NCBI GenBank assembly: GCA_964433755.1
Contig: CAYSSR010000003.1
Location: forward strand, 434,001-498,000
Direction: 5' to 3'
From: JAUVXJ01 sp964433755
GTDB lineage: Bacteria > Chloroflexota > Anaerolineae > UBA7937 > B3-Chlor
DNA: 64,000 bases
Shown here: positions 8,104-17,094 of the stretch, piece after piece
How the letters are laid out: every line of letters starts with the position of its first letter
Position numbering within the stretch: the first letter of the stretch is position 1
The notes under the pieces: generated by a model
The model's database searches: none
What the model saw: the letters and a program-made list of their open reading frames with translations, nothing else
What the model was told of the DNA's origin: nothing
Position numbers and translations under genes: made by a program

Positions 8104-9317
8104 GGTGCCACAGTGGGGTCGAGGGTCCTGTCCTCAATGCACATGATCGCGGGTACGAAGAAAGCCCACACCCCCATAGCCACCGAGGTCACGCCCGCGA
8201 TGAGGAACCAGGCCTGGACGCTCAAGGCATCAGCCAGGGGGCCCGCAACGGCTAGACCCACCGGGGTCATGGCCAGTGCCCCACCGCGCACCAGTGTTAG
8301 AACACGCCCCTGCATGGCTGGGGGCACGGCTACCTGCATGATCGCCACCAAACAACCGTTGATGATCGGATTCAAGAAGCCCACGAAGAAGATCGTCGTC
8401 AGGGCCAACGGGAAACCGTTGGCGGGAACCAGGCCTGTGGCGAAGATGGCTACTCCTTGTACCGCCAGGGCGAGCATCGCGGTTGTTGTGCGCCGTTTGA
8501 AGCCACCCCACACCCCTAAGGTGAGCCCTCCAAGGACCATCCCTACGCCCCAGCCAGACTCCAGCCAGGCGTATTCGGCGGCACCACCTCCGAAGTGATC
8601 GGTAACCATGATCGGCAGCAGGGAGAGCGCTGGAGTCCCCACCAGGTTGAGAAGCATGGCGATGACGATGATGAGCGTCATACCCCGCCAGCCCCAGACG
8701 AACCTGAACCCTCCCTTGACGTCGCGCAGCACGGAGGCCACCACGCCGTAATCCGTCAAATCCTCCTCCAGTTCAGGCTGCGGTATGGAGATGAAGAGCA
8801 GCGGTGCGATGGCGATGATGGCTGTGACTACATCGATAGCCAGGATGCCCTGCATGGGCAGAAGTTCGAGAAGCAGCGCTCCCAGGGGCGGAGCGCCGAT
8901 GTTGGCGAGCCCGGCGATGGTCTGGTTCAGGCCAGCGATGCGCGAGAGATGCCGCTCTGGAACTAGCAGCGTCGTCGAGGCCTGCATGGCGGGCCAGTGG
9001 AAGGCGGAACCGGCCGCGCGAACCAACATCAACACATAGATGTGCCAGACCTCGACCAATCCCAGCGCGTACAACGCGGCCAGGAGCAGGGTCGCCAGCG
9101 CTATGCCACCATCCGCGACTATCAGGACTCTGCGCCGGTTCCACCGATCGACCAGAGCCCCGGCGAGAGGGCCGAGGACTATCTGGGGGACCAGCGCCAT
9201 CATAGTGGCAAAGGCCAACACCGTGGCCGAACCGGTGGTCTTGGTCAGCCACCAGACTAACGCGAACTGGACGAGTTGGCTTCCTACCAAAGAGAAGGCC
9301 TGGCCCGTCCAGATCAC
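8100..9317 (-). CDS. MFS transporter, EntS/MFS_3-like exporter
   Basis: About 12 hydrophobic segments with the MFS signature DRWNRRRVLI between helices 2 and 3; the N-terminus WTGQAFSLVGSQLVQFALVWWL is typical of the EntS/MFS_3 efflux group (siderophores, macrolides, multidrug). Substrate unknown. The start is a problem: GTG 9317 falls just inside the usual N-terminus (family members have several residues before FFVIWTGQ). In the same frame an AGGAGG at 9384-9389 lies 6 bases before an ATA codon (9377-9375), and no ATG/GTG/TTG sits at that distance. The real start may be that ATA, a CTG at 9332, or a mutated start. Confidence 0.88.
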   Translation of the reverse strand: MIWTGQAFSLVGSQLVQFALVWWLTKTTGSATVLAFATMMALVPQIVLGPLAGALVDRWNRRRVLIVADGGIALATLLLAALYALGLVEVWHIYVLMLVRAAGSAFHWPAMQASTTLLVPERHLSRIAGLNQTIAGLANIGAPPLGALLLELLPMQGILAIDVVTAIIAIAPLLFISIPQPELEEDLTDYGVVASVLRDVKGGFRFVWGWRGMTLIIVIAMLLNLVGTPALSLLPIMVTDHFGGGAAEYAWLESGWGVGMVLGGLTLGVWGGFKRRTTTAMLALAVQGVAIFATGLVPANGFPLALTTIFFVGFLNPIINGCLVAIMQVAVPPAMQGRVLTLVRGGALAMTPVGLAVAGPLADALSVQAWFLIAGVTSVAMGVWAFFVPAIMCIEDRTLDPTVAP

Positions 9318-9483
9318 GAAGAACGACGTCAGCGATGGAGAAGCTGTCTCCCGGACGCCACTACTCGTCTCTGCTATGCTTCGCCTCCTCGTCTTGACCC
9401 GTCTCCTGACACTTCGCCACCATGTTCAGTCCAAGCCTCAGTCCTTCCACCCACCACGGCGCTTCGTGCTGGCGTGTCCTCAC

Positions 9484-10239
9484 CTATCCGACGCAGCCCT
9501 CGCGGTATTCGAGCGCCAGCGCGGCTTCATCGGTGTCGAACTTGGATATGCCCAGTTCCTCGATCATCTCGAGGCGGCTCCTGTCGTTCACCTCCCAGGA
9601 GTGCACCTCGATCCCGGCCGAGCGCACTACGTCTACCACCTCAGTCGAGAGCTGGGTTGGGTGCAGGTGTACCGCCCTCGCACCAGCGAGTCTCGCTCCG
9701 TGTAAGGCTGAATACGCCACCACGTCCAACCCCATCCACTCTTCAGAGCGCCTCTGGAGCAGGTCAATGGCCAGCCCCGGGCAGCGCCCGCCGATGTCCA
9801 GCAGCAGCGCAGGCTCGTAGGAGGTCACTTCCATCGTCTCCCACAAGTCCCTGAATGGTTCCAGCTCCCTGGCCACGATCTCCGCGGCCTCTGGCTCCGG
9901 CCCCTTGACCTCTATCTCCAATCCCAGGCGTCCTGCGAAGGTCTCCAGGACCTGCCGCAGCGTAGGGATTCGACACCGATCAGCAAGGTCTTCCCGGACA
10001 CCACGCAACTCCAACTCCTGGAGCTGCACCGCATCGTACTCGAAGATAGGCCCCGACGCGTGGGTGGCCTCGTTGAGGTAGAAGTTGTGGAACACTACAG
10101 GCACGCGATCCTTGCTCAGTCGCACGTCCAGCTCGACGGCGTCGGCGCCAAGCTCCAGGGCACGTTGAAAGGCGAAGATCGTGTTCTCGGGCACTCCATC
10201 GGCAACGCCCCGGTGGGCAACCACCTCAAAGTTGCGCAT
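9484..10239 (-). CDS. glycerophosphodiester phosphodiesterase
   Basis: The protein opens with VVAHRGVADGVPENTIFAF and ELGADAVELDVRLSKD...VVFHNFYL, the HRG...PENT and ELDV...D...H metal-binding core of the GDPD TIM barrel (UgpQ/GlpQ type). It should hydrolyse glycerophosphodiesters to glycerol-3-phosphate and an alcohol. The length of 251 residues and the lack of a signal peptide point to a cytosolic UgpQ-like enzyme. The ATG at 10239 follows GAGGAAACAGT. The C-terminal SWEVNDRSRLEMIEELGISKFDTDE is the usual closing segment of the barrel. Neighbours are unrelated, so it may be transcribed singly. Confidence 0.92.
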   Translation of the reverse strand: MRNFEVVAHRGVADGVPENTIFAFQRALELGADAVELDVRLSKDRVPVVFHNFYLNEATHASGPIFEYDAVQLQELELRGVREDLADRCRIPTLRQVLETFAGRLGLEIEVKGPEPEAAEIVARELEPFRDLWETMEVTSYEPALLLDIGGRCPGLAIDLLQRRSEEWMGLDVVAYSALHGARLAGARAVHLHPTQLSTEVVDVVRSAGIEVHSWEVNDRSRLEMIEELGISKFDTDEAALALEYREGCVG

Positions 10240-10316
10240 ACTGTTTCCTCACTCGTTGAATGGTCACGACGAATCCTGCTCGCCACTGTTGGCAAACACC
10301 CACAAGCATACAACAT

Positions 10317-10856
10317 TCACCGCCTTCCAGGCCACCGAGGGATCAGGAAAGGGGTCCTCCTCTTGTAGGCCAGGTACTCGGCACCGAATCGTCTCTCCAG
10401 CTCCTTCTCCTCGACCAGCCTGGTATACACAGTGATCACGGCCGGATAGATGCAGGCCAGAGCGACCGCCGAGAGGGAACCCACCCAGACGGCGATACCC
10501 AGATAGACCATGGTAGTGCCCGTCGCCATGGGGTTACGGCAATAGGCGTACGGTCCGGTGGTGACGAGTTGGCGCGTGGCAACGACCGGTATGGGCGTGC
10601 CCAGGCCTTGGGAGAATTGAAGTGTGATCGTCCATTCCACCAGAAGGGCACCAGGGACGATCAGCAGTAGAGCGACGATGGGGCAAACCAACCCATGGAC
10701 GAATCGGGGGAGCTGCAACCAGCAGTCTATGAGAGACGCCCCTGCCACGATGAAGGCGGGGCAAACAACGAGGAACAACACCTGGCCGAGGAGCAGAGCA
10801 GCGATCTTCTTGCCTGTTCCATGCTCACGCTGCGTCGCCCTCGTAAACCACTCCAC
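10317..10856 (-). CDS. isoprenylcysteine carboxyl methyltransferase (ICMT/PEMT-like) family protein
   Basis: A 179-residue membrane protein with four to five hydrophobic segments. The C-terminal half carries the family signature: TTGPYAYCRNPMATGTTMVYLG, then EEKELERRFGAEYLAYKRRTPFLIPR, matching the RNPM and E...FG..Y..Y motifs that bind S-adenosylmethionine in bacterial ICMT-like methyltransferases. The substrate in bacteria is generally unknown (isoprenoids, fatty acids or lipids). It lies between the GDPD and photolyase genes with gaps of 77 and 58 bases, so operon membership is possible but not shown. Confidence 0.85.
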   Translation of the reverse strand: MEWFTRATQREHGTGKKIAALLLGQVLFLVVCPAFIVAGASLIDCWLQLPRFVHGLVCPIVALLLIVPGALLVEWTITLQFSQGLGTPIPVVATRQLVTTGPYAYCRNPMATGTTMVYLGIAVWVGSLSAVALACIYPAVITVYTRLVEEKELERRFGAEYLAYKRRTPFLIPRWPGRR

Positions 10857-10914
10857 TGAAGCGCTGCCCGTCCGTCCCGGAGTTTCGAGAACAGGTTCGC
10901 CAGAGGGGTCCCTG

Positions 10915-12273
10915 CTACTCTCCCGCGGTCAAGGACGCCACCTTCCGCACGTAGCCATCGGCGTCGAACTTGCGTCGCAGGCCATTGGCATTCATGTACC
11001 GCACCTTCCCGAAAACGGGCCTCTCAGCCCACGGCCTATCATGTTTCCCCAGGCACCAGGCTACGCCGGCGAAACCGTTGGGGTCCCGTCCGTCCAGCTC
11101 GTACTTGTCGTTGAGGTAGAGGGCGATACGTTGCGCCTCCTCTGGACTCTCGGTCCACTCCAGGATCTTCTTGCCCCAGTACATCCTCATGTAGCCGTGC
11201 ATCTTGCCACGAACCACCATCTCCTGTTGGGCCGCATTCCAGTAGGGGTCGTGGGTGGCGCCGGCCTCGAACTCCTCCACGGTGTACAGGTGCTCTCGAG
11301 GATCGCTCCGATGCTCGTTCAGCGTCTTTCTGCACCAATCGGGCAGGCCCTCCACCTCGCCGAAGTGGGGGTTGCAGTGGACGAAGTTCATACTCAACTC
11401 TCGACGCACGATGAGCTCCTCCAGGTAGGCATCCCGCCCAGCACTGCCGCTTCCATCAATCTGCAAAGCGACGTAGAGAGGGGAGATCTGTCCGAAGTGC
11501 AGGTAGGGGCTCATGCAGGAAAGATACTCCTCAGTGGGGTCGTTCCTCAGTTCGTGGTAGCGGTCCAGCTTGTTCTTAATGAACTCCTGGAGCAGCCGCT
11601 TCGCTTGGCCCGTTCCACCGATCAAGCCTGCCACCCTTTCCACCGTCTGATCGACGGCGAGGGTGGAGACCATCCTGGAGACGTCATCGAGTTGCAGAGA
11701 CTCGAACTCCAAACCCAGCGAGTCCGTGCGAAGAGCGGTCTCCGCCAGTGGTCGCAGGTAATCGTCGAGCTTTCGGTGGATTCTGGGCCTGATGGTGGCG
11801 GCGGAGTACTCCTCCTTGGGCGAGGCTTCTTCCACAGGGACGACGACATCGCTCTCCACCTGGACGAGGGGGCACCCGATACGCGCGGCGACGCGCTTCC
11901 GCCACTCCCTCTGGATGGGCAGATAGCCCCGGTCCACCACCACGAGGGAAGCTCGCCGAGCCAACCTGGTCGCTCCATCAGCGGGCGACTCCTTGCGAGT
12001 GACCAGCTTCATGCCCCGCTCTCGCAGAGCAGCTTCGACCTCCCTCAGGCCCTCCAGCAGGAAATGGTAGTGCCTGGCGTTGGCCTCCGGGAACTCGTCG
12101 GTGAGGCCGAAGTAGACGACGACGGGTCGGCCCAGATCGTTAGCCTCACGAATGGCGTACTCCAGGGCGTGGTTGTACTCTGCTCTGACCGAGGCCTGCA
12201 TCCAGTAGAGTACGTATTCTCCCCTCGCTATGGCCTCGTAGTTGAGAGGCTTCACCCTCTCTGGCTGGATCAC
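10915..12273 (-). CDS. phrB: class II CPD deoxyribodipyrimidine photolyase
   Basis: 452 residues, the usual class II length. The N-terminal alpha/beta domain starts after YVLYWMQASVRAEYNHALEYAI; the FAD-binding helical domain contains the class II hallmark WNAAQQEMVVRGKMHGYMRMYWGKK (given by its key residues W, Q, G, H, Y, M, W, K) near 11160-11240 and the NPNGFAG-like DPNGFAGVAWCLGKHDRPW. It repairs cyclobutane pyrimidine dimers in DNA using blue light. The start is GTG 12273 after AAGGTGAG. It begins 15 bases after the tspO stop, so tspO-phrB is probably one transcript, a pairing that makes sense for light and oxidative stress. Confidence 0.93.
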   Translation of the reverse strand: MIQPERVKPLNYEAIARGEYVLYWMQASVRAEYNHALEYAIREANDLGRPVVVYFGLTDEFPEANARHYHFLLEGLREVEAALRERGMKLVTRKESPADGATRLARRASLVVVDRGYLPIQREWRKRVAARIGCPLVQVESDVVVPVEEASPKEEYSAATIRPRIHRKLDDYLRPLAETALRTDSLGLEFESLQLDDVSRMVSTLAVDQTVERVAGLIGGTGQAKRLLQEFIKNKLDRYHELRNDPTEEYLSCMSPYLHFGQISPLYVALQIDGSGSAGRDAYLEELIVRRELSMNFVHCNPHFGEVEGLPDWCRKTLNEHRSDPREHLYTVEEFEAGATHDPYWNAAQQEMVVRGKMHGYMRMYWGKKILEWTESPEEAQRIALYLNDKYELDGRDPNGFAGVAWCLGKHDRPWAERPVFGKVRYMNANGLRRKFDADGYVRKVASLTAGE

Positions 12274-12288
12274 ACCGCTATCTCACCT

Positions 12289-12777
12289 TCATGGGTTGAG
12301 CATCCACACCGAGACGTTGAGCAGGCCCGCGAAACTCACCCACAGGATGTAGGGTATCAACAGCGCTCCGGCCGCTTTGGAGATCCTCCAGAAGACCACG
12401 ATGTTGACCACGATCATGATCCACAGGAAGACGATGGCGATCACCGCTCCGAACAGCGAATACAGGCCGAAGAAGATGATCGTCCACGCCAGGTTGAGGA
12501 TAAGCTGGATCAGGAAGACAACCAGCGCCACCCGTACGCGGCGTTCGTGGAGGCCCTTCCGCCAGACCAGGAACGCCGCGATGCCCATCAGGGTGTACAG
12601 CGTGGTCCACACTGGGAAGAAGACCCAGTTTGGAGGATTGAAGGCTGGCTTGTTGAGACTGGCATACCATGTGGGGATGGCCGGCGTGGTGAAGAAAGCC
12701 CCCAGGCCCCCGGCCAACTGGCAAACGACGATGCTCACCACCAGGCGCAGTACGTCCTTCAGTCTGCTGCTTGCCAT
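12289..12777 (-). CDS. tspO: TspO/MBR family tryptophan-rich sensory protein
   Basis: 162 residues with five predicted transmembrane helices. The signature PTWYASLNKPAFNPPNWVFFPVW and the following TLYTLMGIAAFLVW are diagnostic for TspO, which binds porphyrins and is linked to stress and photo-oxidative responses. The ATG follows a good GGGAGGTGTGAC ribosome site. It lies directly upstream of the class II photolyase gene (15-base gap) in the same direction, suggesting a small light-stress operon. Confidence 0.93.
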   Translation of the reverse strand: MASSRLKDVLRLVVSIVVCQLAGGLGAFFTTPAIPTWYASLNKPAFNPPNWVFFPVWTTLYTLMGIAAFLVWRKGLHERRVRVALVVFLIQLILNLAWTIIFFGLYSLFGAVIAIVFLWIMIVVNIVVFWRISKAAGALLIPYILWVSFAGLLNVSVWMLNP

Positions 12778-12880
12778 GTCACACCTCCCTCACGTTTGTC
12801 CCCAATCACTCTCGGCTGAGCCGAACACTCCCAGATGACTCAAGCAGTGAAAAGCGACCATACGTGCCTTCCGGAGGGCC

Positions 12881-14074
12881 TCACCCCGGCGGCAATGGTA
12901 TGGGCAGAGGCTCCCACGTCAGCCCCCCGTCGAGCGAGCGAGACAACACTGGAACGCCGATCTCGGCCAACTCTTCGTCCTCCCACTCCACGAGAGACAG
13001 GTTGGCATATAGTGCCAGGCCCTGGGGACCCCAACCGGAGGCCAGCACCTCTGCATCCACGTCCCGGCCGAAGTCACGGACCAGCGACCACTGAACCTGA
13101 CCCAGGTCAGGGGTGCTGGCATTCCGTGACCGCCAGAGTTGGCTGGTCGGCCACTTCACCATGACGTAGAGGTCTCCATTTGCCCCATCTATGGTCAAGC
13201 CAACACCGATCTGGCTGTTGTTCAGAGGAGTGGGCATCGTCGTCCATTGCCCGCCGGAGGTGCCTCGACGGAGGTAGCTCCCGCCATACTTGGGCATGAT
13301 CACCGCATACAGAATGCTGGCATCCTGCGGCGCCAGGGCCACTGTGGCCACTCCGTTGAACTGAATGAGACCATCGTCGGCTCGCGCCCACGTCAGGCCG
13401 CCATCGTTGCTCCGCAAAACCCCGCCGTCCGTACCACCCATTCCGGCAGCCCACAGCATTTCCGGACTGCCGTACACCACAGCCACCATACGGGTCTCCA
13501 CCGACGAAATCAGAGCCCACTCGGTCCCTGTCCAGTGATACAGCCCCCCACACGTGCTGGCGTACAGGGAGTCCATGGTAGCGTAGTCCATGTTCACATT
13601 CAGCACGCATTCTTCCGCGGGGAGGCCACCAGGGAAGTTCGCCCACGTCTCGCCGTAGTCGTCGCTGACGAGGAACCGGAGCGTGCTTTCGTCTTCGAAC
13701 CCCGCGGGCAACTCTCCGATCAGAGCGTAGAGGCGCCCCGGCGATCCGGGACCTACCAGAAGCGTCCGTACCTGCCGCCAAGGCCCCTGCGGCGTAGTGG
13801 GTGGGGAAGTCCCGGTCGCTTGCACCTGCGGGGGTGCGCCCGCCTCGGTGGCTGTGGGTGCTGGCGGTGGCTCAGTAGAGGTAGGCTCGGGAGCAGAGGG
13901 CGTGGCCACCAAAGGGGTGGGGCTAGGCTCGCTGGCTGGGAGCCTCGTCGTCTTCTCTTTCACCGTGGGAGTCTCCCGCGGTGTGCTGGTTGGGGGACCC
14001 AGGATATCTCCGACAGGAATGCAGGCGAAGGACAACACGGCGGCCAGTCCAAGCAGCGCGATCAGAGCTTTCAT
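12881..14074 (-). CDS. lipoprotein with BNR/sialidase-like beta-propeller repeats
   Basis: I choose ATG 14074 (MKALIALLGLAAVLSFAC), 9 bases after GGAGG; this gives a signal peptide ending in a lipidated Cys18. A long Pro/Thr/Ser-rich linker follows (about residues 25-95), then repeats with Asp-box-like turns: SDDYGETWANF, SNDGGLTWARAD, SRSLDGGLTWEPL. These are the S-x-D-x-G-x-T-W signatures of BNR/sortilin-type propellers. Catalytic sialidase residues are not evident; most such proteins are surface binding scaffolds. 397 residues, apparently monocistronic. Confidence 0.8.
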   Translation of the reverse strand: MKALIALLGLAAVLSFACIPVGDILGPPTSTPRETPTVKEKTTRLPASEPSPTPLVATPSAPEPTSTEPPPAPTATEAGAPPQVQATGTSPPTTPQGPWRQVRTLLVGPGSPGRLYALIGELPAGFEDESTLRFLVSDDYGETWANFPGGLPAEECVLNVNMDYATMDSLYASTCGGLYHWTGTEWALISSVETRMVAVVYGSPEMLWAAGMGGTDGGVLRSNDGGLTWARADDGLIQFNGVATVALAPQDASILYAVIMPKYGGSYLRRGTSGGQWTTMPTPLNNSQIGVGLTIDGANGDLYVMVKWPTSQLWRSRNASTPDLGQVQWSLVRDFGRDVDAEVLASGWGPQGLALYANLSLVEWEDEELAEIGVPVLSRSLDGGLTWEPLPIPLPPG

Positions 14075-14292
14075 CTTCACGTACCTCCGTGGCGCTCCTA
14101 ATGGTACAACCTGCACCGACGTTGGTCCATATGACAGCTCCCTCGCCCGCGAAGGCTATCCAGTGTTAGAGACTCGAGATAGCCTACTCCAGTGCGCTTG
14201 CCTTGTCGTCATGGGGCCATTAGTCAGAGTCCCTCGATGCTTCCGCACCGTCGCACCGGCAGCCACGGCACAACACCCTCTCTACTATCTGC

Positions 14293-14796
14293 CTAATCCA
14301 GTACGCCCACGTCCCGACGCGATGCCCCTGAGCTCTCCCCCTGCTCGGGTTCTGCCGGGGGTAGCAGGGTGTCACTGAGCCGTAACAGGCTCCAGCAGGC
14401 ACTGCCCCAGAACATGTCCTGCAGACCGAGGACTCCCACCCCGCTCGCTGCACCCCCGAAGCCAGTTGCTTGCCCGATCGGCTGGGCCGTCAACAAGAAC
14501 CCCGCCACCGAGATAGCGACACTAGTCAGAAAGACCACAACCGCCATTGCGGGCACATTCGCCCACCACGGCAATCGTTGTCGTCTCACCAACTCAACCT
14601 CGCCCACGGCACAGAGGGGCAGGATCACAAGCACCAGCATGGGGAGCGTTCTGTAGCACGAGCAGGATGCAGGGTGCCCTACCCACTCGGGGTCACCTGC
14701 GACCAGTGAAGCTGCCACCCTTGCCAGCGGGAGAGCGATGAGGCTGCCGACAGATGCAGTCGTGTACCTGGTTGCGTATCTGAGCCTCAGATCCAT
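14293..14796 (-). CDS. multi-pass membrane protein, family unknown
   Basis: I take ATG 14796 (MDLRLRYATRYT), preceded by GGAGG at 8 bases. The 167-residue product has four hydrophobic stretches (about residues 14-30, 45-65, 77-103 and 110-135) and a polar tail rich in Glu, Ser and Arg. A CSCY element between helices 1 and 2 is its only notable motif. I do not recognise the family. It lies alone between two propeller lipoprotein genes on the same strand. Confidence 0.6.
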   Translation of the reverse strand: MDLRLRYATRYTTASVGSLIALPLARVAASLVAGDPEWVGHPASCSCYRTLPMLVLVILPLCAVGEVELVRRQRLPWWANVPAMAVVVFLTSVAISVAGFLLTAQPIGQATGFGGAASGVGVLGLQDMFWGSACWSLLRLSDTLLPPAEPEQGESSGASRRDVGVLD

Positions 14797-14952
14797 GAGC
14801 AAGACCTCCGGGCGCTCACTCCGCACCTCCGAACTCAGGACAGACGAACCGCGGCCACCGATCACATAACATGAGTGGTCGGCAAAGATGATGATTTCCT
14901 GATGCCAGTCCTGTCGGCCAGTTCTCGCATGAGCGCGGCGGCGACTACGCCC

Positions 14953-17079
14953 TTACTGCCCGATGGCGTACAGGTTGCTGCCCGCGCCCACGTAGAGAGT
15001 GCCGTCGCTGCCCACGGCGGGGCCGACCAGGATCATCCCTCCCTCTGGAAGGACAGAACGCCAGCGCAGGGTCCCGTCGGGGTTGACGGCGAACAGCTCA
15101 CCCTCTCGCGTTCCCGCGTAGAGTACGAGCGCGCCATCGATGGTAACGGGAGAACTGAAGTGCACCTCCCTCTCCTCCTCTGGCTGTGCCACGAAGGTCC
15201 AGGCCACGGTGCCGTCGGGATTGAGGGCATAGAGTTCGTTGCTGTTGGAGGTGAGGTAGATTCTGCCGCCAGCTCCCAGGGCAGGAGTGGAATCGGCCTG
15301 ACCGTCCACCGGGACAAAGGTCCACATCTGGCTTCCATCGGCCGGATTGAGAGCCACGTAGCCAGAGCCGGTACCCAGGTAGACAGTCCCATCGCCCCCT
15401 ATGGCGGCGCTGAAATCAACTGAGCCCACCGAGATCTGCCATGTGGGGGCGCCCTCGGCGTTCAAGGCGTACAAGATGCCGTTCTCGGCCCCCACGTACA
15501 ACGTGCCGTCGGCTGCCAGAGCCGGCGAAGTGTCTATCCTGGACCCGGTGTCGAACCGCCACGCTTCTACGCCATCCGCACCAAGAGCGATCACCTGTCC
15601 TCCACCCGTTTGAGGGTTGCTGGCGGCCAGGTATATGGTCCCGTCCGGACCCACGACCGGTGAGCTCTCCACGATGTGCCCCTCCAGGTGGTACGTCCAG
15701 GCCGTGCTGCCATCGCGGTAGAAGGCGTAGAACATCTCTTCCAGAGGAGACGTCACACCCACATAGATCAAGCCCTCATCGCTCAGGGCCGGCACCCCAG
15801 GAACCTGGCCGTGGGTGGCTCTCCACTTCTCGACCCCGTCACCGTCGAGGACGTAGAGGTTGCCGTCCAGGGACCCCAGGTAGATGTCTCCGCCCGCGCC
15901 GATGGCCGGCGAGATGGCGAGAAGTCCAACCCGGTACATCAACCTCACATTGGGTGCCTCCGGCCCCTCAGCCAGGGTGCGCCCGGTGTGCTGTGCGTCA
16001 GCGGCGTACATAGGCCACGGGGCGATACCCTCCACCGGCTCCAGAGTGGCGGTAGGGGTGGCCTCCACAGTGGGCTCCGGAACAGCCGCGGGCACTTCCT
16101 CCGACGGCGAGAGCACGAGGACTCGCTGATGCCCGGCATCGGCTACGTACATCGCGCCCGAGCTATCCACGGCCACGCCCCAAGGGTCGCTCAAGTGCCC
16201 CTCCCCCGCCTGGCTCACGATCCGCCCCTGTGCGTCCAGGGTGTAGACGACGCTGGCGGCAGCATCGGTGACGTACATGTAGCCCTGCTCGTCCAGCGTG
16301 ATGTCTCGTAGCTCGCCGAGGCCCGTGTCGAAGGCGCGCAGGAAGGTGCCTCCAGGGGCATACTTCACGATCCGTCCGTCCTGGGCATCGGCCACATACA
16401 CGTTCGCTTCTGCGTCCAGGGCGAGGCCTTGAGGACAATTCAGCAAACTCTCCTCCTCGCCCTCCTCGCTCTCCTCGCCCAGGGTGAAGACGAGGCCGCT
16501 GAGCAGGCTGAGTTTCTGAACCCTGCCGTTGCCGCTATCCGCGACGTACAACTCCCCCGCAGCGGAGTCGACCGCCAGGTCCGCTATGCCGGAGAACTGG
16601 TTGGGCAGAGAGCCCGGTTGCCCGAAGCTCTGGAGGGGGTCCCCTCTCCCGTTGAAGACGTGCACTCTCTCCGAGGAGTCTGTGACGTAGATGTGGCCGG
16701 TGTCGTCCAGGGCCACGTATCGAGGACCCTCGAAGCGCGCGTCGGCGATGGACAGCAGAAAGCGACCTTCATGGTCGAACACCTGGACGCGGTCGTTTCC
16801 GGTATCGGCTACGTACAGGTTGCCCTGAGCATCGAGGGCCAGGCCATGCGGCGTCGCGAACTCACCATCGGAGGACCCGGGGCTGCCGATGACCCTCAAC
16901 AGGCCCTCGCCCAGTGGCAAGGGAACGGCCGTGGGACTGGCAGCCGACGTATCGCCCGCCGCAGCAGCCGGCACGCTCGCGGTGGGAGTGGGGCTGGTGG
17001 ACCCTCCTCCGCAGCCACTGGCCACGAGAGCTGCCAGCAGCACCAAGACCAGGGGTTTCCACTTCATGTGACTGCACAT
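14953..17079 (-). CDS. lipoprotein with NHL propeller fused to PQQ-like propeller
   Basis: A signal peptide ends at LVASGCGGGS (lipobox Cys). After a Pro/Ala/Thr linker come about six NHL repeats (residues 65-330, e.g. GLALDAQGNLYVADTGNDRVQ), a second Pro/Thr linker, and a PQQ/quinoprotein-type propeller (residues 355-708) with repeats such as DGTLYVGAENGILYALN. Start choice: ATG 17079 or ATG 17067 (MKWKPLVLVLL); both give the same signal peptide core. Such double propellers are surface binding scaffolds; no cofactor ligand or catalytic residue can be assigned. The start is 15 bases after the penicillin-acylase stop, so the two are likely co-transcribed. Confidence 0.85.
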   Translation of the reverse strand: MCSHMKWKPLVLVLLAALVASGCGGGSTSPTPTASVPAAAAGDTSAASPTAVPLPLGEGLLRVIGSPGSSDGEFATPHGLALDAQGNLYVADTGNDRVQVFDHEGRFLLSIADARFEGPRYVALDDTGHIYVTDSSERVHVFNGRGDPLQSFGQPGSLPNQFSGIADLAVDSAAGELYVADSGNGRVQKLSLLSGLVFTLGEESEEGEEESLLNCPQGLALDAEANVYVADAQDGRIVKYAPGGTFLRAFDTGLGELRDITLDEQGYMYVTDAAASVVYTLDAQGRIVSQAGEGHLSDPWGVAVDSSGAMYVADAGHQRVLVLSPSEEVPAAVPEPTVEATPTATLEPVEGIAPWPMYAADAQHTGRTLAEGPEAPNVRLMYRVGLLAISPAIGAGGDIYLGSLDGNLYVLDGDGVEKWRATHGQVPGVPALSDEGLIYVGVTSPLEEMFYAFYRDGSTAWTYHLEGHIVESSPVVGPDGTIYLAASNPQTGGGQVIALGADGVEAWRFDTGSRIDTSPALAADGTLYVGAENGILYALNAEGAPTWQISVGSVDFSAAIGGDGTVYLGTGSGYVALNPADGSQMWTFVPVDGQADSTPALGAGGRIYLTSNSNELYALNPDGTVAWTFVAQPEEEREVHFSSPVTIDGALVLYAGTREGELFAVNPDGTLRWRSVLPEGGMILVGPAVGSDGTLYVGAGSNLYAIGQ

Positions 17080-17094
17080 CCTGAGAAAGGCGCT

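Noticed and set aside
10624..12819. Plus-strand open frame of about 730 codons
   Set aside because: Antisense to photolyase and tspO, low-complexity composition, no recognisable motif.
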